In this document: piece after piece, positions 32,837-40,799 of the stretch | Layout of the letters: every line of letters begins with the position of its first letter | Position numbering within the stretch: position 1 is the first letter of the stretch | Assembly (NCBI GenBank): GCA_947628665.1 | Contig: CANRAU010000005.1 | Location: 1-64,000 of the forward strand | Direction: 5' to 3' | DNA from: an uncultured Clostridia bacterium | GTDB taxonomy: Bacteria > Bacillota > Clostridia > Oscillospirales > Acutalibacteraceae | DNA: 64,000 nucleotides | Program-made: the position numbers and the translations under genes | The notes under the pieces: model-generated | Seen by the model: the letters and a program-made list of their open reading frames with translations, nothing else | Told to the model about the DNA's origin: nothing | The model's database searches: none

Positions 32837-32857
32837 CTTAAAATCCGTATAAAATAC

Positions 32858-32886
32858 TTGTTTTATCGTATGCTTTGGGCTATAAT
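32858..32886 (+). promoter_or_regulatory. Sigma-A promoter of fhs
   Basis: TTGTTT at 32858-32863 and perfect TATAAT at 32881-32886, spacing 17 bp, 43 bp before the fhs ATG. It is divergent from the alaS promoter. Confidence 0.75.
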
Positions 32887-32929
32887 GAAAACCAACAGAA
32901 AACGGCTGAAAAATTAGGGGGCAAGGCGA

Positions 32930-34600
32930 ATGCTTACGGACATTGAAATTGCACAGGCGGCCAAAATGCTGCCGATCACGGAGATCGCAAAGGGACTTTC
33001 GATCGATCCCGACGCGTTGGAGCTTTACGGCAGGTACAAGGCAAAGCTGCCGCTGTCTTTGCGCGACGAACTGAAAGACAAACCCGACGGCAAGCTGATT
33101 TTGGTGACGGCGATCAATCCCACACCCGCAGGCGAGGGAAAAACCACCGTCACGGTGGGCTTAGGCGAAGCCATGCAAAAAATCGGCAAGAACGCGATCA
33201 TTGCGCTGCGCGAGCCGTCCATGGGACCCGTGTTCGGTGTGAAAGGCGGCGCTGCGGGCGGCGGTTACGCGCAGGTCGTGCCTATGGAGGACATCAACCT
33301 GCATTTCACGGGCGATATGCACGCGCTTACGGCGGCCAACAACCTGCTTTGCGCGATGCTCGACAACCATTTGCAGCAGGGCAACGCCCTTGGGATCGAC
33401 CCGCGCCGCATCCTCTTTAAACGTTGCCTCGATATGAATGACCGCGCCCTGCGCAACGTGGTCGTCGGCTTGGGCGGCAAGGTCAACGGCGTGCCGCGTG
33501 AGGACGGCTTTATGATCACGGTGGCAAGCGAGGTCATGGCGATCCTGTGTCTCGCTTCGGATATGGACGACCTCAAACAGCGTTTGGGCAATATTTTGGT
33601 CGCCTATACTTATGACGGGCAACCCGTATATGCCCGCGACTTGCAGGCGGTCGGCGCAATGGCCGCGCTTTTGAAGGATGCAATCAAGCCGAATTTGGTG
33701 CAGACGCTCGAAAACACGCCCGCGCTCATGCACGGCGGGCCCTTTGCAAATATCGCGCACGGCTGCAATTCCGTAACGGCGACGAAGCTGGGGCTGAAGC
33801 TCGCGGATTACTGCATCACCGAAGCGGGCTTCGGCGCAGATCTCGGCGCGGAGAAATTCTTGGACATCAAGTGCCGTTTTGCGGATCTTCACCCCGCGTG
33901 CATCGTGCTTGTCGCGACCATTCGCGCGCTGAAATACAACGGCGGCGTCGCAAAGGCGGATTTGTCAAAAGAGAACGTCGAAGCGCTCCAAAAGGGCTTG
34001 GTGAACCTGCAAACGCATATGGAGAATATGCACAAATACGGCGTGCCTGTCGTGGTGGCCATCAACCGTTTCGGGACGGATACCGACGCGGAGATCGCCG
34101 TGATCGAGAAATTCTGCCGTGAAATGGACGCCCAGGTCTCCCTGACCGAGGTGTTCGCAAAAGGCGGCGAGGGCGGCATGGATTTGGCGCAAAAGGTCTG
34201 CAAAACCATCGAAGAAAAGCCGAGTCAGTATCATCCGCTCTATGATACCGCGCTTTCCATTCCCGAAAAATTGGAGATCATCGCCAAAGAGATCTACCGC
34301 GCCGACGGTGTGCAGCTGACGGCGGCGGCGAAAAAGGCCGTTGCGGGCATCGAAGCGCTCGGACTTGACAAAGTTCCCGTCTGCGTTGCCAAAACGCAGT
34401 ATTCCCTGTCGGACGATCCTACACTGCTGGGGCGTCCCGAGGGCTTCACCCTCACCGTGCGGGATGTTCGTCTTTCGGCGGGCGCGGGTTTTGCCGTGGC
34501 GTTGACGGGCGATATTATGACGATGCCGGGGCTTCCGAAAGCGCCTGCGGCACATAAAATCGATGTGGACAGCGACGGCAATGTTTCCGGTCTGTTTTAA
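32930..34600 (+). CDS. fhs: Formate-tetrahydrofolate ligase
   Basis: Fhs makes 10-formyl-THF from formate, THF and ATP, supplying one-carbon units for purine synthesis and, in acetogens, the methyl branch. The 556 residues match the family. The P-loop PAGEGKTTV lies at about residues 65-73, followed by [22 protein letters not shown] written here in two parts ([10 protein letters not shown] and [12 protein letters not shown]), [10 protein letters not shown], and [14 protein letters not shown]. No other one-carbon genes flank it, and it is a single-gene unit ended by the hairpin at 34612-34660. Confidence 0.98.
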   Translation: MLTDIEIAQAAKMLPITEIAKGLSIDPDALELYGRYKAKLPLSLRDELKDKPDGKLILVTAINPTPAGEGKTTVTVGLGEAMQKIGKNAIIALREPSMGPVFGVKGGAAGGGYAQVVPMEDINLHFTGDMHALTAANNLLCAMLDNHLQQGNALGIDPRRILFKRCLDMNDRALRNVVVGLGGKVNGVPREDGFMITVASEVMAILCLASDMDDLKQRLGNILVAYTYDGQPVYARDLQAVGAMAALLKDAIKPNLVQTLENTPALMHGGPFANIAHGCNSVTATKLGLKLADYCITEAGFGADLGAEKFLDIKCRFADLHPACIVLVATIRALKYNGGVAKADLSKENVEALQKGLVNLQTHMENMHKYGVPVVVAINRFGTDTDAEIAVIEKFCREMDAQVSLTEVFAKGGEGGMDLAQKVCKTIEEKPSQYHPLYDTALSIPEKLEIIAKEIYRADGVQLTAAAKKAVAGIEALGLDKVPVCVAKTQYSLSDDPTLLGRPEGFTLTVRDVRLSAGAGFAVALTGDIMTMPGLPKAPAAHKIDVDSDGNVSGLF

Positions 34601-34611
34601 AATATACGCAT

Positions 34612-34660
34612 AAAAAACCGCCTTTTGAAAGGGTTACCTTCCAAAAGGCGGTTTGTGTTT
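34612..34660. terminator. Bidirectional intrinsic terminator between fhs and the SCP2 gene
   Basis: A 13-bp perfect stem pairs 34615-34627 with 34642-34654. The A-run at 34612-34617 gives six T on the minus strand, and TTTGTGTTTG follows on the plus strand. It serves both converging genes. Confidence 0.9.
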
Positions 34661-34675
34661 GATAGGGATTTTTGC

Positions 34676-34999
34676 TTATTTTACAAGCTCGATGAGCGCG
34701 AGCACCGCACCCGGATCGCCCTCCACCTGCACCTTGCCTACGGTGAAGGCGAGTACGGGGTCGAGCTTTCCGTCCAAAATCTTCAAAAGATTGGACGGGG
34801 CGACTGTGACGACCGCTTTGTTGTCATGATAGTCGTACGGTTCGACGTTCACATGACCGTCCTTGGCTTCGATATAAAAAATACCCTCCATGCTTTTGCC
34901 GACCAAATTGACCTGAATGGCGAGCGTACCTTCTATATTCGCGGCGCTTACATCGCGGTATTTTGCCTGTACCTTTGCAACGACTTGCTCGTATGTCAT
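34676..34999 (-). CDS. SCP2 sterol-binding domain protein
   Basis: A 107-residue single-domain SCP2 protein. MTYEQVVAKVQAKY is the first helix, followed by the lipid-binding strands (LAIQVNLVGKSMEGIFYIE, HVNVEPYDYHDNKAVVTV) and the typical end LLKILDGKLDPVLAFTVGK then VQVEGDPGAVLALIEL. SCP2 domains bind lipids or other hydrophobic ligands; the bacterial single-domain proteins have no assigned role. The ATG at 34999 has AAGGAGG upstream and a promoter at 35033-35061. It is a single-gene unit. Confidence 0.92.
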   Translation of the reverse strand: MTYEQVVAKVQAKYRDVSAANIEGTLAIQVNLVGKSMEGIFYIEAKDGHVNVEPYDYHDNKAVVTVAPSNLLKILDGKLDPVLAFTVGKVQVEGDPGAVLALIELVK

Positions 35000-35032
35000 G
35001 GGAAAAACCTCCTTTGTGTGTAGATTTCCCAT

Positions 35033-35061
35033 ATTTTAACACAATTATCGGTATCCTGCAA
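35033..35061 (-). promoter_or_regulatory. Sigma-A promoter of the SCP2 gene
   Basis: On the minus strand TTGCAG (35061-35056) and TAAAAT (35038-35033) are 17 bp apart, followed by a leader of about 27 nt with AAGGAGG. Confidence 0.6.
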
Positions 35062-35071
35062 CGGCTTTTTG

Positions 35072-35097
35072 TCGCAAAAAAGGCATATTTTTTGCGA
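35072..35097. other. Perfect hairpin in a divergent control region
   Basis: TCGCAAAAAA at 35072-35081 is exactly complementary to 35088-35097 with a six-base loop. It lies just upstream of the SCP2 promoter and about 80 bp before the hydrolase promoter, so it could be an operator for either, or a cruciform. Confidence 0.4.
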
Positions 35098-35174
35098 TTT
35101 CCGAGCCTTTTCGTCCGCATTCCCGCCGCAGTTTTCCGCAGGCTGTCAAATTCCGTGCAAACGCAAGAAAATGG

Positions 35175-35203
35175 GTGACAAATCCATAAATTTATGCTAA
35201 AAT
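35175..35203 (+). promoter_or_regulatory. Promoter of the hydrolase-miaB-mutSL block
   Basis: GTGACA at 35175-35180 and an extended TGC-TAAAAT (-10 at 35198-35203) have 17 bp spacing. A TATAAT overlaps at 35203-35208. This is the only clear promoter found before the long plus-strand block to 51992, though internal ones may exist. Confidence 0.5.
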
Positions 35204-35236
35204 ATAATCCGTATGTATATATTTCGGAGGTGTACT

Positions 35237-36175
35237 ATGGCAATCGTAAGAACAGAGGCATATTTCAACTCCTCTACAGGCCGCAATCGGATTCGCACCC
35301 TGCTTTGGCAGGACGACACGCTGACGCCTGTCGGCGTATTTCAAATCGCGCACGGCATGGCGGAGCATATCGAACGCTATGACGCGTTTGCACGTTTTTT
35401 GGCGTCCAACGGCTTTGTGGTTTGCGGCAACGACCATCTCGGCCACGGCAAATCCGTGCGCAGTGACAAGGATTACGGCTATTTTGACGAATACAATGGC
35501 GACAAACGTCTGGTGGACGATATGCATATCCTCACCAAAATCATGAAAAAGAAATACCCCGATCTGCCGTATTTCCTGTTCGGCCACAGCATGGGGTCTT
35601 TATGTGCGCGTGTGTATACGACGCATTTCGGCGATGAACTCAACGGCGTGATCTACTGCGGCACGGCGGAAGTTCCCGCCGCATCGGTGGCCTTGCTGCC
35701 CGCCGTGAACGCGGCCTGCAAGAAATTCGGCGCGCACGCGGACGCGCATGTACTCGGCAATCTGTTTAATACCGTGGCGAATTTTTCCGCGCACGAAAAG
35801 GACGGCTCTCCCGCCGCATGGATCAGTGCCAACAAGCAGAATCAGGAGAACTATATGAACGATCCGCTCTGCGGCTTCCCGCTGACGCTCGGCGGCTATC
35901 GGGATATGTTTGCGCTGGCGGTGGAATGCGGCAGTCGGGAATGGGCGTCGAGCGTACCCGCAGGGCTTCCCATTATGATCATTTCGGGCGCGAAAGACCC
36001 GGTCGGCTTTAACGGCAAGGGGACGCTTTCCGTTGCGGACAATCTCGTGCTGGCGGGGCATGAGCCGACGGTGATCCTGTATCCGGGCGACCGCCACGAG
36101 CTGCTGTTTGAGGACGATCACGAAACGGTCTGCAACGACATCCTTTCATGGCTGCATTCGATTTATTTGAGATAG
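35237..36175 (+). CDS. Alpha/beta hydrolase, lysophospholipase/monoglyceride lipase type
   Basis: A 312-residue serine hydrolase of the PldB/monoacylglycerol lipase class. HGMAEHIERYDAFARFL and GNDHLGHGKSV are the family hallmarks near residues 36-75. The nucleophile Ser lies in FGHSMGSLCAR (about residue 117), the Asp in SGAKDPVG and the His in GDRHELLFE. No signal peptide is present. The ATG at 35237 follows GGAGGTG. It precedes miaB by 14 bp and is presumably co-transcribed, without an obvious functional link. Confidence 0.93.
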   Translation: MAIVRTEAYFNSSTGRNRIRTLLWQDDTLTPVGVFQIAHGMAEHIERYDAFARFLASNGFVVCGNDHLGHGKSVRSDKDYGYFDEYNGDKRLVDDMHILTKIMKKKYPDLPYFLFGHSMGSLCARVYTTHFGDELNGVIYCGTAEVPAASVALLPAVNAACKKFGAHADAHVLGNLFNTVANFSAHEKDGSPAAWISANKQNQENYMNDPLCGFPLTLGGYRDMFALAVECGSREWASSVPAGLPIMIISGAKDPVGFNGKGTLSVADNLVLAGHEPTVILYPGDRHELLFEDDHETVCNDILSWLHSIYLR

Positions 36176-36189
36176 GGTGAGATAGCTTC

Positions 36190-37620
36190 TTGGCCAAAGC
36201 AACAGCATATATTTCCGAGGAAGAGACCGCACGGCAAAGGGATTATGTCCGGCGCGTGCAGGCGATTTTGCAGGCGAAATACCATGCGCGCATGCCCAGA
36301 GCGTTTGTGCATACCTACGGCTGCCAGGGCAACGTGGCGGATGGCGAGCGCATCAAAGGACAGCTTGCGGCAATGGGCTATGCCTTTACCGACGACCTTG
36401 CCGAAGCGGATCTGATCCTTTATAACACCTGCGCCGTGCGCGAACACGCGGAGGATCGTGTGTTCGGCAACGTCGGCGCGATCAAAAAATACAAGCGCGC
36501 AAAGCCTGACCTGATCATTGCGCTTTGCGGGTGCATGATGCAGCAGACGCATATTCGCGATAAAATTTATCAAAGCTATCCGTTCGTCGATCTCGTATTC
36601 GGCACGCACGCACTGCACCGCTTGCCGGAATTGCTTTTCGGGACGCTGCAAGGCGGCAAACGCGTGGTCTGCGCGCCCGAATCCGACGGCGCGATCATCG
36701 AGGGTCTGCCCGTATGCCGTGATCGGGGCGCAAAGGCGTGGTTGCCGATCATGTACGGCTGTGACAATTTCTGCTCGTACTGCATCGTTCCGTATGTGCG
36801 CGGGCGCGAACGCAGCCGCGAACCCGAAGAGGTGCTTGTCGAAGCGCGCGAGATCATCGCGGCGGGCTATAAAGAGATCACCCTGCTTGGGCAGAATGTC
36901 AATTCCTACGGCAAGAACAATCGAAACCCGATGAATTTTGCCGCGCTCCTGCGGGAACTCAACACCTTGGAGGGCGACTTCAAGATCCGCTTTATGACTT
37001 CGCACCCCAAGGACTGCACGCATGAATTGATCGACACCATCGCCGCGTGCGACAAGGTCTCGAAGCATTTGCATTTGCCCTTTCAGTCGGGCAACGATGC
37101 GATTTTAAAGGCGATGCATCGGCACTATACCCGCGCCGATTATTTGGAATTGATCCGCTATGCGAAAGCCACGATCCCCGATTTGTCGCTGACAAGCGAC
37201 GTGATTGTCGGCTTCCCGGGGGAGACGTATGCGCAGTTCCAGGACACGATCTCCCTCATCCGCGAGGTGGAATTCACTTCGCTGTTCACGTTCATTTTTT
37301 CGCCGCGCAAAGGCACAAAGGCCGCAGAACTGCCCGACCCCGTGCCGCACGAAGAAAAGGCGAAATGGTTTCGCGAGCTTTGCGATGTGCAGGAAACCAT
37401 CGCCGCCAAGCGCACCAGGGCGATGCGCGGGCGCGTTTACCGCGTGCTGGTCGAGGGCGCGAGCGATAGAGATCCCGCGTTGCTCTCGGGGCGCACGGAC
37501 GGCAACGTGACCGTGGAATTTCCGGGCTCGCCGTCGCTGATTGGTACATATTGCGACGTGACCGTGACCGATACCCGCTCGTGGATCGTTTACGGGGAGC
37601 AAACCCATTCATCCAAATAA
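36190..37620 (+). CDS. miaB: tRNA-2-methylthio-N6-dimethylallyladenosine synthase
   Basis: MiaB adds the methylthio group to i6A37 of tRNAs reading UNN codons, using radical SAM chemistry. The 476 residues show the UPF0004 domain with cluster cysteines C45 (TYGCQG), C81 (NTCAVRE) and C115 (CGCMM), the radical SAM CxxxCxxC at C191/C195/C198 (CDNFCSYC), and a C-terminal TRAM domain (about 405-470). The start is TTG at 36190 with GGTGAG upstream; the N-terminal 35 residues are typical of the clostridial form. miaA, whose product supplies its substrate, lies in the same block at 42842. Confidence 0.96.
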   Translation: MAKATAYISEEETARQRDYVRRVQAILQAKYHARMPRAFVHTYGCQGNVADGERIKGQLAAMGYAFTDDLAEADLILYNTCAVREHAEDRVFGNVGAIKKYKRAKPDLIIALCGCMMQQTHIRDKIYQSYPFVDLVFGTHALHRLPELLFGTLQGGKRVVCAPESDGAIIEGLPVCRDRGAKAWLPIMYGCDNFCSYCIVPYVRGRERSREPEEVLVEAREIIAAGYKEITLLGQNVNSYGKNNRNPMNFAALLRELNTLEGDFKIRFMTSHPKDCTHELIDTIAACDKVSKHLHLPFQSGNDAILKAMHRHYTRADYLELIRYAKATIPDLSLTSDVIVGFPGETYAQFQDTISLIREVEFTSLFTFIFSPRKGTKAAELPDPVPHEEKAKWFRELCDVQETIAAKRTRAMRGRVYRVLVEGASDRDPALLSGRTDGNVTVEFPGSPSLIGTYCDVTVTDTRSWIVYGEQTHSSK

Positions 37621-37671
37621 AAACCACCCACAAGGGTAAAAATAAGAAAAAAGAAAAAATAGGAGTTTATT

Positions 37672-38079
37672 ATGGAAATCGAACAATTGGCAAGAGAACT
37701 CGGCGCGGCGATTCAGAAGGACGAAGTCTATTTGAATTACGAAGCGGCAAGAAAAGCAAACGACGCGGATGAAGAACTCAACGCGCTCATGGGCAAGCTG
37801 CGGCTTATTCAACTGTCCTATCAGCAGGAGGCCGCCAAAGATGCGCCCGACGAGCAGAAAATGGAGCAGTACAATCAGGAATTCGGCGGCGTTTACAATC
37901 AGATCATGGCCAACGAGCATATGAAAGTGTTTGAAGAAGCGCGGCAGGCGGTGGACGCCATGATGAACCGCATCACGGGCATTCTCGCAATGAGTGTCAA
38001 CGGCGAAGACCCCGCGACCTGCGATCCGGCCGCGCACAACTGCGGCGGCGAATGCGCTTCCTGCGGCGGCTGCCACTAA
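37672..38079 (+). CDS. ylbF: YlbF/YmcA family protein with Cys-rich tail
   Basis: A 135-residue helical protein of the YlbF/YmcA (RicF/RicA) family. The body (residues 1-115) has the typical LARELGAAIQKDEVYLNYEAA helix, given here as LARELGAAIQ and YLNYEAARKA. The tail after residue 115 carries five Cys (TCDPAAHNCGGECASCGGC) ending in His. In B. subtilis the Ric proteins form an Fe-S-containing complex that tunes RNase Y and biofilm or sporulation decisions. The Cys tail suggests Fe-S or zinc binding. Only one family member is present here. It lies between miaB and mutS. Confidence 0.88.
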   Translation: MEIEQLARELGAAIQKDEVYLNYEAARKANDADEELNALMGKLRLIQLSYQQEAAKDAPDEQKMEQYNQEFGGVYNQIMANEHMKVFEEARQAVDAMMNRITGILAMSVNGEDPATCDPAAHNCGGECASCGGCH

Positions 38080-38118
38080 ACGGCATTTTAATTCGTATCC
38101 TTAGAGGCGAGGCGGAAC

Positions 38119-40743
38119 ATGGCGGAAATATCACCGATGATGCAGCAATATTTGGAGATCAAACAGGCGTATCCCGATACGCTCCTGTTTTTTCGTCTTG
38201 GCGATTTTTATGAAATGTTTTACGAGGACGCAAAAATCGCCTCGCGTGAATTGGAACTGGTTTTAACAGGCCGCGACTGCGGGCAGGAGGAGCGCGCGCC
38301 CATGTGCGGCGTGCCGTTCCACAGCGCCGACGGCTATATCGCGAAACTCGTATCCCGCGGCTACAAGGTCGCCATCTGTGAACAGCTGGAAGACCCCAAG
38401 GCCGCAAAGGGGATCGTGAAACGCGACGTCATCCGCGTGGTCACCGCCGGAACGGTCATCGAGAGCAATATGCTCGATGAAACCAAAAACAATTATCTCG
38501 CGTGCTGCTGCCTTTCTTTTAACAGCATGGGAATTTGCTTTGCCGACGTTTCCACGGGCGAACTGCATTTGACTGCCTTTTCGGAAAATTTGGCGGAAAA
38601 GACCGTCGATGAGTTGGCGCGCTTTAGCCCCAGTGAGATTTTGCTGAATCGGGAGGTCGCCGCGCTCGACGGCGTGAACCGTTTTCTATCCCAAAAATCG
38701 GGCGCGACCGTAGAAACGCTTCCGCAAAAGGCGCTGGACTATTCCGTCGCATTGGAGCGCGTTAAGGCGCATTTCGGCGCGGACATGCCCCCTGTCCTTT
38801 TGGACGAGGACAAAAAAAGCGCGGTATGCGCGCTTTGGGGCGCGCTTTCGTATCTGTACGATGTGCAGAAAAACGATCTCAGCAATCTGCGCACCGTGCA
38901 GTACGATTCCGACCTGAAATATATGCAGATCGGCGTCGCCACGCGCCGCAATCTGGAATTGACCGAAACGATGCGTGACCGTGAAAAGCGCGGTTCGCTT
39001 TTGTGGGTACTGGATAAAACCAAAACCGCCATGGGCAAACGGATGCTGCGCAGCTGGGTGGAATGTCCGCTGTGCGACTGCGCGGGCATTTCGCGGCGGC
39101 TCAACGCGGTGGACGAGCTTTGCCGTGACCCCGTAAAATGCGGGGATATTGCGGAAAAGCTGCAAAGCGTTTACGATATGGAACGCTTAATGACGCGCGT
39201 GCTGTACAATACCGCGAACGCAAAGGAACTCCTTTCTTTCAAAACCACGCTCGCCGTGTTGCCGGACGTCAAAGAAAAGCTTCGCGACAGCCGTTCCGCG
39301 CTGCTTCGGGAAGCTTATGCGGATTTGGACTTGTTGGAGGACGTATATAAGCTCGTATGCGACGCGATCTCCGAGGAAGCGCCCTTCTCCGTGCGGGAAG
39401 GCGGCATGATCAACGATCACTTCAACGCCGAACTCGACGAGCTGCGCGAGATCGTGCGGGGCGGCAAAGGATATTTGACGCAGTTGGAGCAAAAGGAGCA
39501 GGCCGAGACGGGCATCAAAAAGCTCAAGATCGGCTACAATCGCGTGTTTGGTTACTATTACGAAGTGCCGAATGCCTTTAAGGAGCTTGTACCCGACAGC
39601 TACATCCGCAAACAGACGCTGTCGAATTGCGAGCGGTACATAACCGAGGAACTCAAAACCTTGGAATCGAAAGTGCTTGGCGCTCAGGAGCGCATCGTGG
39701 CGCTGGAGTACGAGGTGTTTTGCGCCGTGCGCAAAAAAATTGCCGAGCAATACGAACGAACCCGCAAAACGTCGAAGGCGATCGCGCTGATCGATACGCT
39801 CTGCTCTTTGGCGAACGTCGCGGCGGCGAACCGCTATACGCGTCCCGAGATCAACGATTCGGGCGCGATCACGATTACAGAGGGCAGACACCCCGTCATT
39901 GAAAAAATGCTCGGCAACGCGCCGTTCGTGCCGAACGATACCGTACTCGACTGCGGCGAGAACCGCACCGCCATCATCACAGGGCCCAATATGGCGGGCA
40001 AGTCCACGTATATGCGGCAGGTCGCGCTCATCGTGCTTATGGCGCAGATCGGTTCGTTTGTACCCGCGAAATCCGCGTCCATAGGCCTTTGCGACAGTAT
40101 TTTCACCCGCGTCGGCGCATCCGACGACCTTTCGAGCGGGCAGTCTACCTTTATGGTGGAAATGCGCGAGGTCGCCGAAATTTTAGAGAACGCGACGCAA
40201 AAAAGCCTGATCATTTTAGACGAGATTGGCCGTGGCACTTCGACTTACGACGGTATGAGCATTGCGCGCGCGGTACTGGAATATGTGACTGACCGAAAAC
40301 GCCTGGGCGCAAAAACACTGTTCGCCACACATTATCACGAGCTTACGGAGCTGGAAAACAGCATAGAGGGCGTGAAGAATTACAACATTGCGGTGAAAAA
40401 ACGCGGGGAAGAAATCATTTTCCTGCGGCGGATCGTTCGCGGCGGCGCGGACGGCAGCTACGGCATTGACGTTGCCCGCCTTGCGGGCGTACCCGATCCG
40501 GTGGTGCGCCGCGCACGCGTCATTTTAAAGGCGCTCGAAGCGGGTACGGCCACACAGCCCGCGCCCAAAGCCGAAGCCTCGGCAAGTAAAGCCGACGAAG
40601 AACCCGAAACGCTGCAATACAGCTTTTCGAGTGCGCGCGGGCAGGAGATTTTGGAGGAATTGCAGACGATAGACGTCAATACGCTAACGCCTATTGAAGC
40701 GATGTCCAAGCTCTATGCGCTTGTAAACAAAGCCAAATCGTAA
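38119..40743 (+). CDS. mutS: DNA mismatch repair protein MutS
   Basis: MutS recognises mismatches and starts repair with MutL. The 874 residues show the mismatch-reading FYE motif in RLGDFYEMFYEDA (about residue 27-39), connector, lever and clamp domains, and the ABC-type ATPase with Walker A GPNMAGKS at 622-629, IILDEIGRGTSTYDG and ATHYHEL. A short acidic linker and C-terminal helix follow from about residue 810. The binding site GGCGAGGCGG precedes the ATG. It is 57 bp from mutL, forming the usual mutSL pair. Confidence 0.98.
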   Translation: MAEISPMMQQYLEIKQAYPDTLLFFRLGDFYEMFYEDAKIASRELELVLTGRDCGQEERAPMCGVPFHSADGYIAKLVSRGYKVAICEQLEDPKAAKGIVKRDVIRVVTAGTVIESNMLDETKNNYLACCCLSFNSMGICFADVSTGELHLTAFSENLAEKTVDELARFSPSEILLNREVAALDGVNRFLSQKSGATVETLPQKALDYSVALERVKAHFGADMPPVLLDEDKKSAVCALWGALSYLYDVQKNDLSNLRTVQYDSDLKYMQIGVATRRNLELTETMRDREKRGSLLWVLDKTKTAMGKRMLRSWVECPLCDCAGISRRLNAVDELCRDPVKCGDIAEKLQSVYDMERLMTRVLYNTANAKELLSFKTTLAVLPDVKEKLRDSRSALLREAYADLDLLEDVYKLVCDAISEEAPFSVREGGMINDHFNAELDELREIVRGGKGYLTQLEQKEQAETGIKKLKIGYNRVFGYYYEVPNAFKELVPDSYIRKQTLSNCERYITEELKTLESKVLGAQERIVALEYEVFCAVRKKIAEQYERTRKTSKAIALIDTLCSLANVAAANRYTRPEINDSGAITITEGRHPVIEKMLGNAPFVPNDTVLDCGENRTAIITGPNMAGKSTYMRQVALIVLMAQIGSFVPAKSASIGLCDSIFTRVGASDDLSSGQSTFMVEMREVAEILENATQKSLIILDEIGRGTSTYDGMSIARAVLEYVTDRKRLGAKTLFATHYHELTELENSIEGVKNYNIAVKKRGEEIIFLRRIVRGGADGSYGIDVARLAGVPDPVVRRARVILKALEAGTATQPAPKAEASASKADEEPETLQYSFSSARGQEILEELQTIDVNTLTPIEAMSKLYALVNKAKS

Positions 40744-40799
40744 AGGGATTCGACTTTACATATAAAAAAGAGATGTTTTGGAGACGGAGGTGGTCGGAA

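Noticed and set aside
30947..32917. 656-codon open frame on the plus strand
   Set aside because: Antisense to alaS, rich in Arg, Val and Phe, without domain or ribosome site; alaS is certain.
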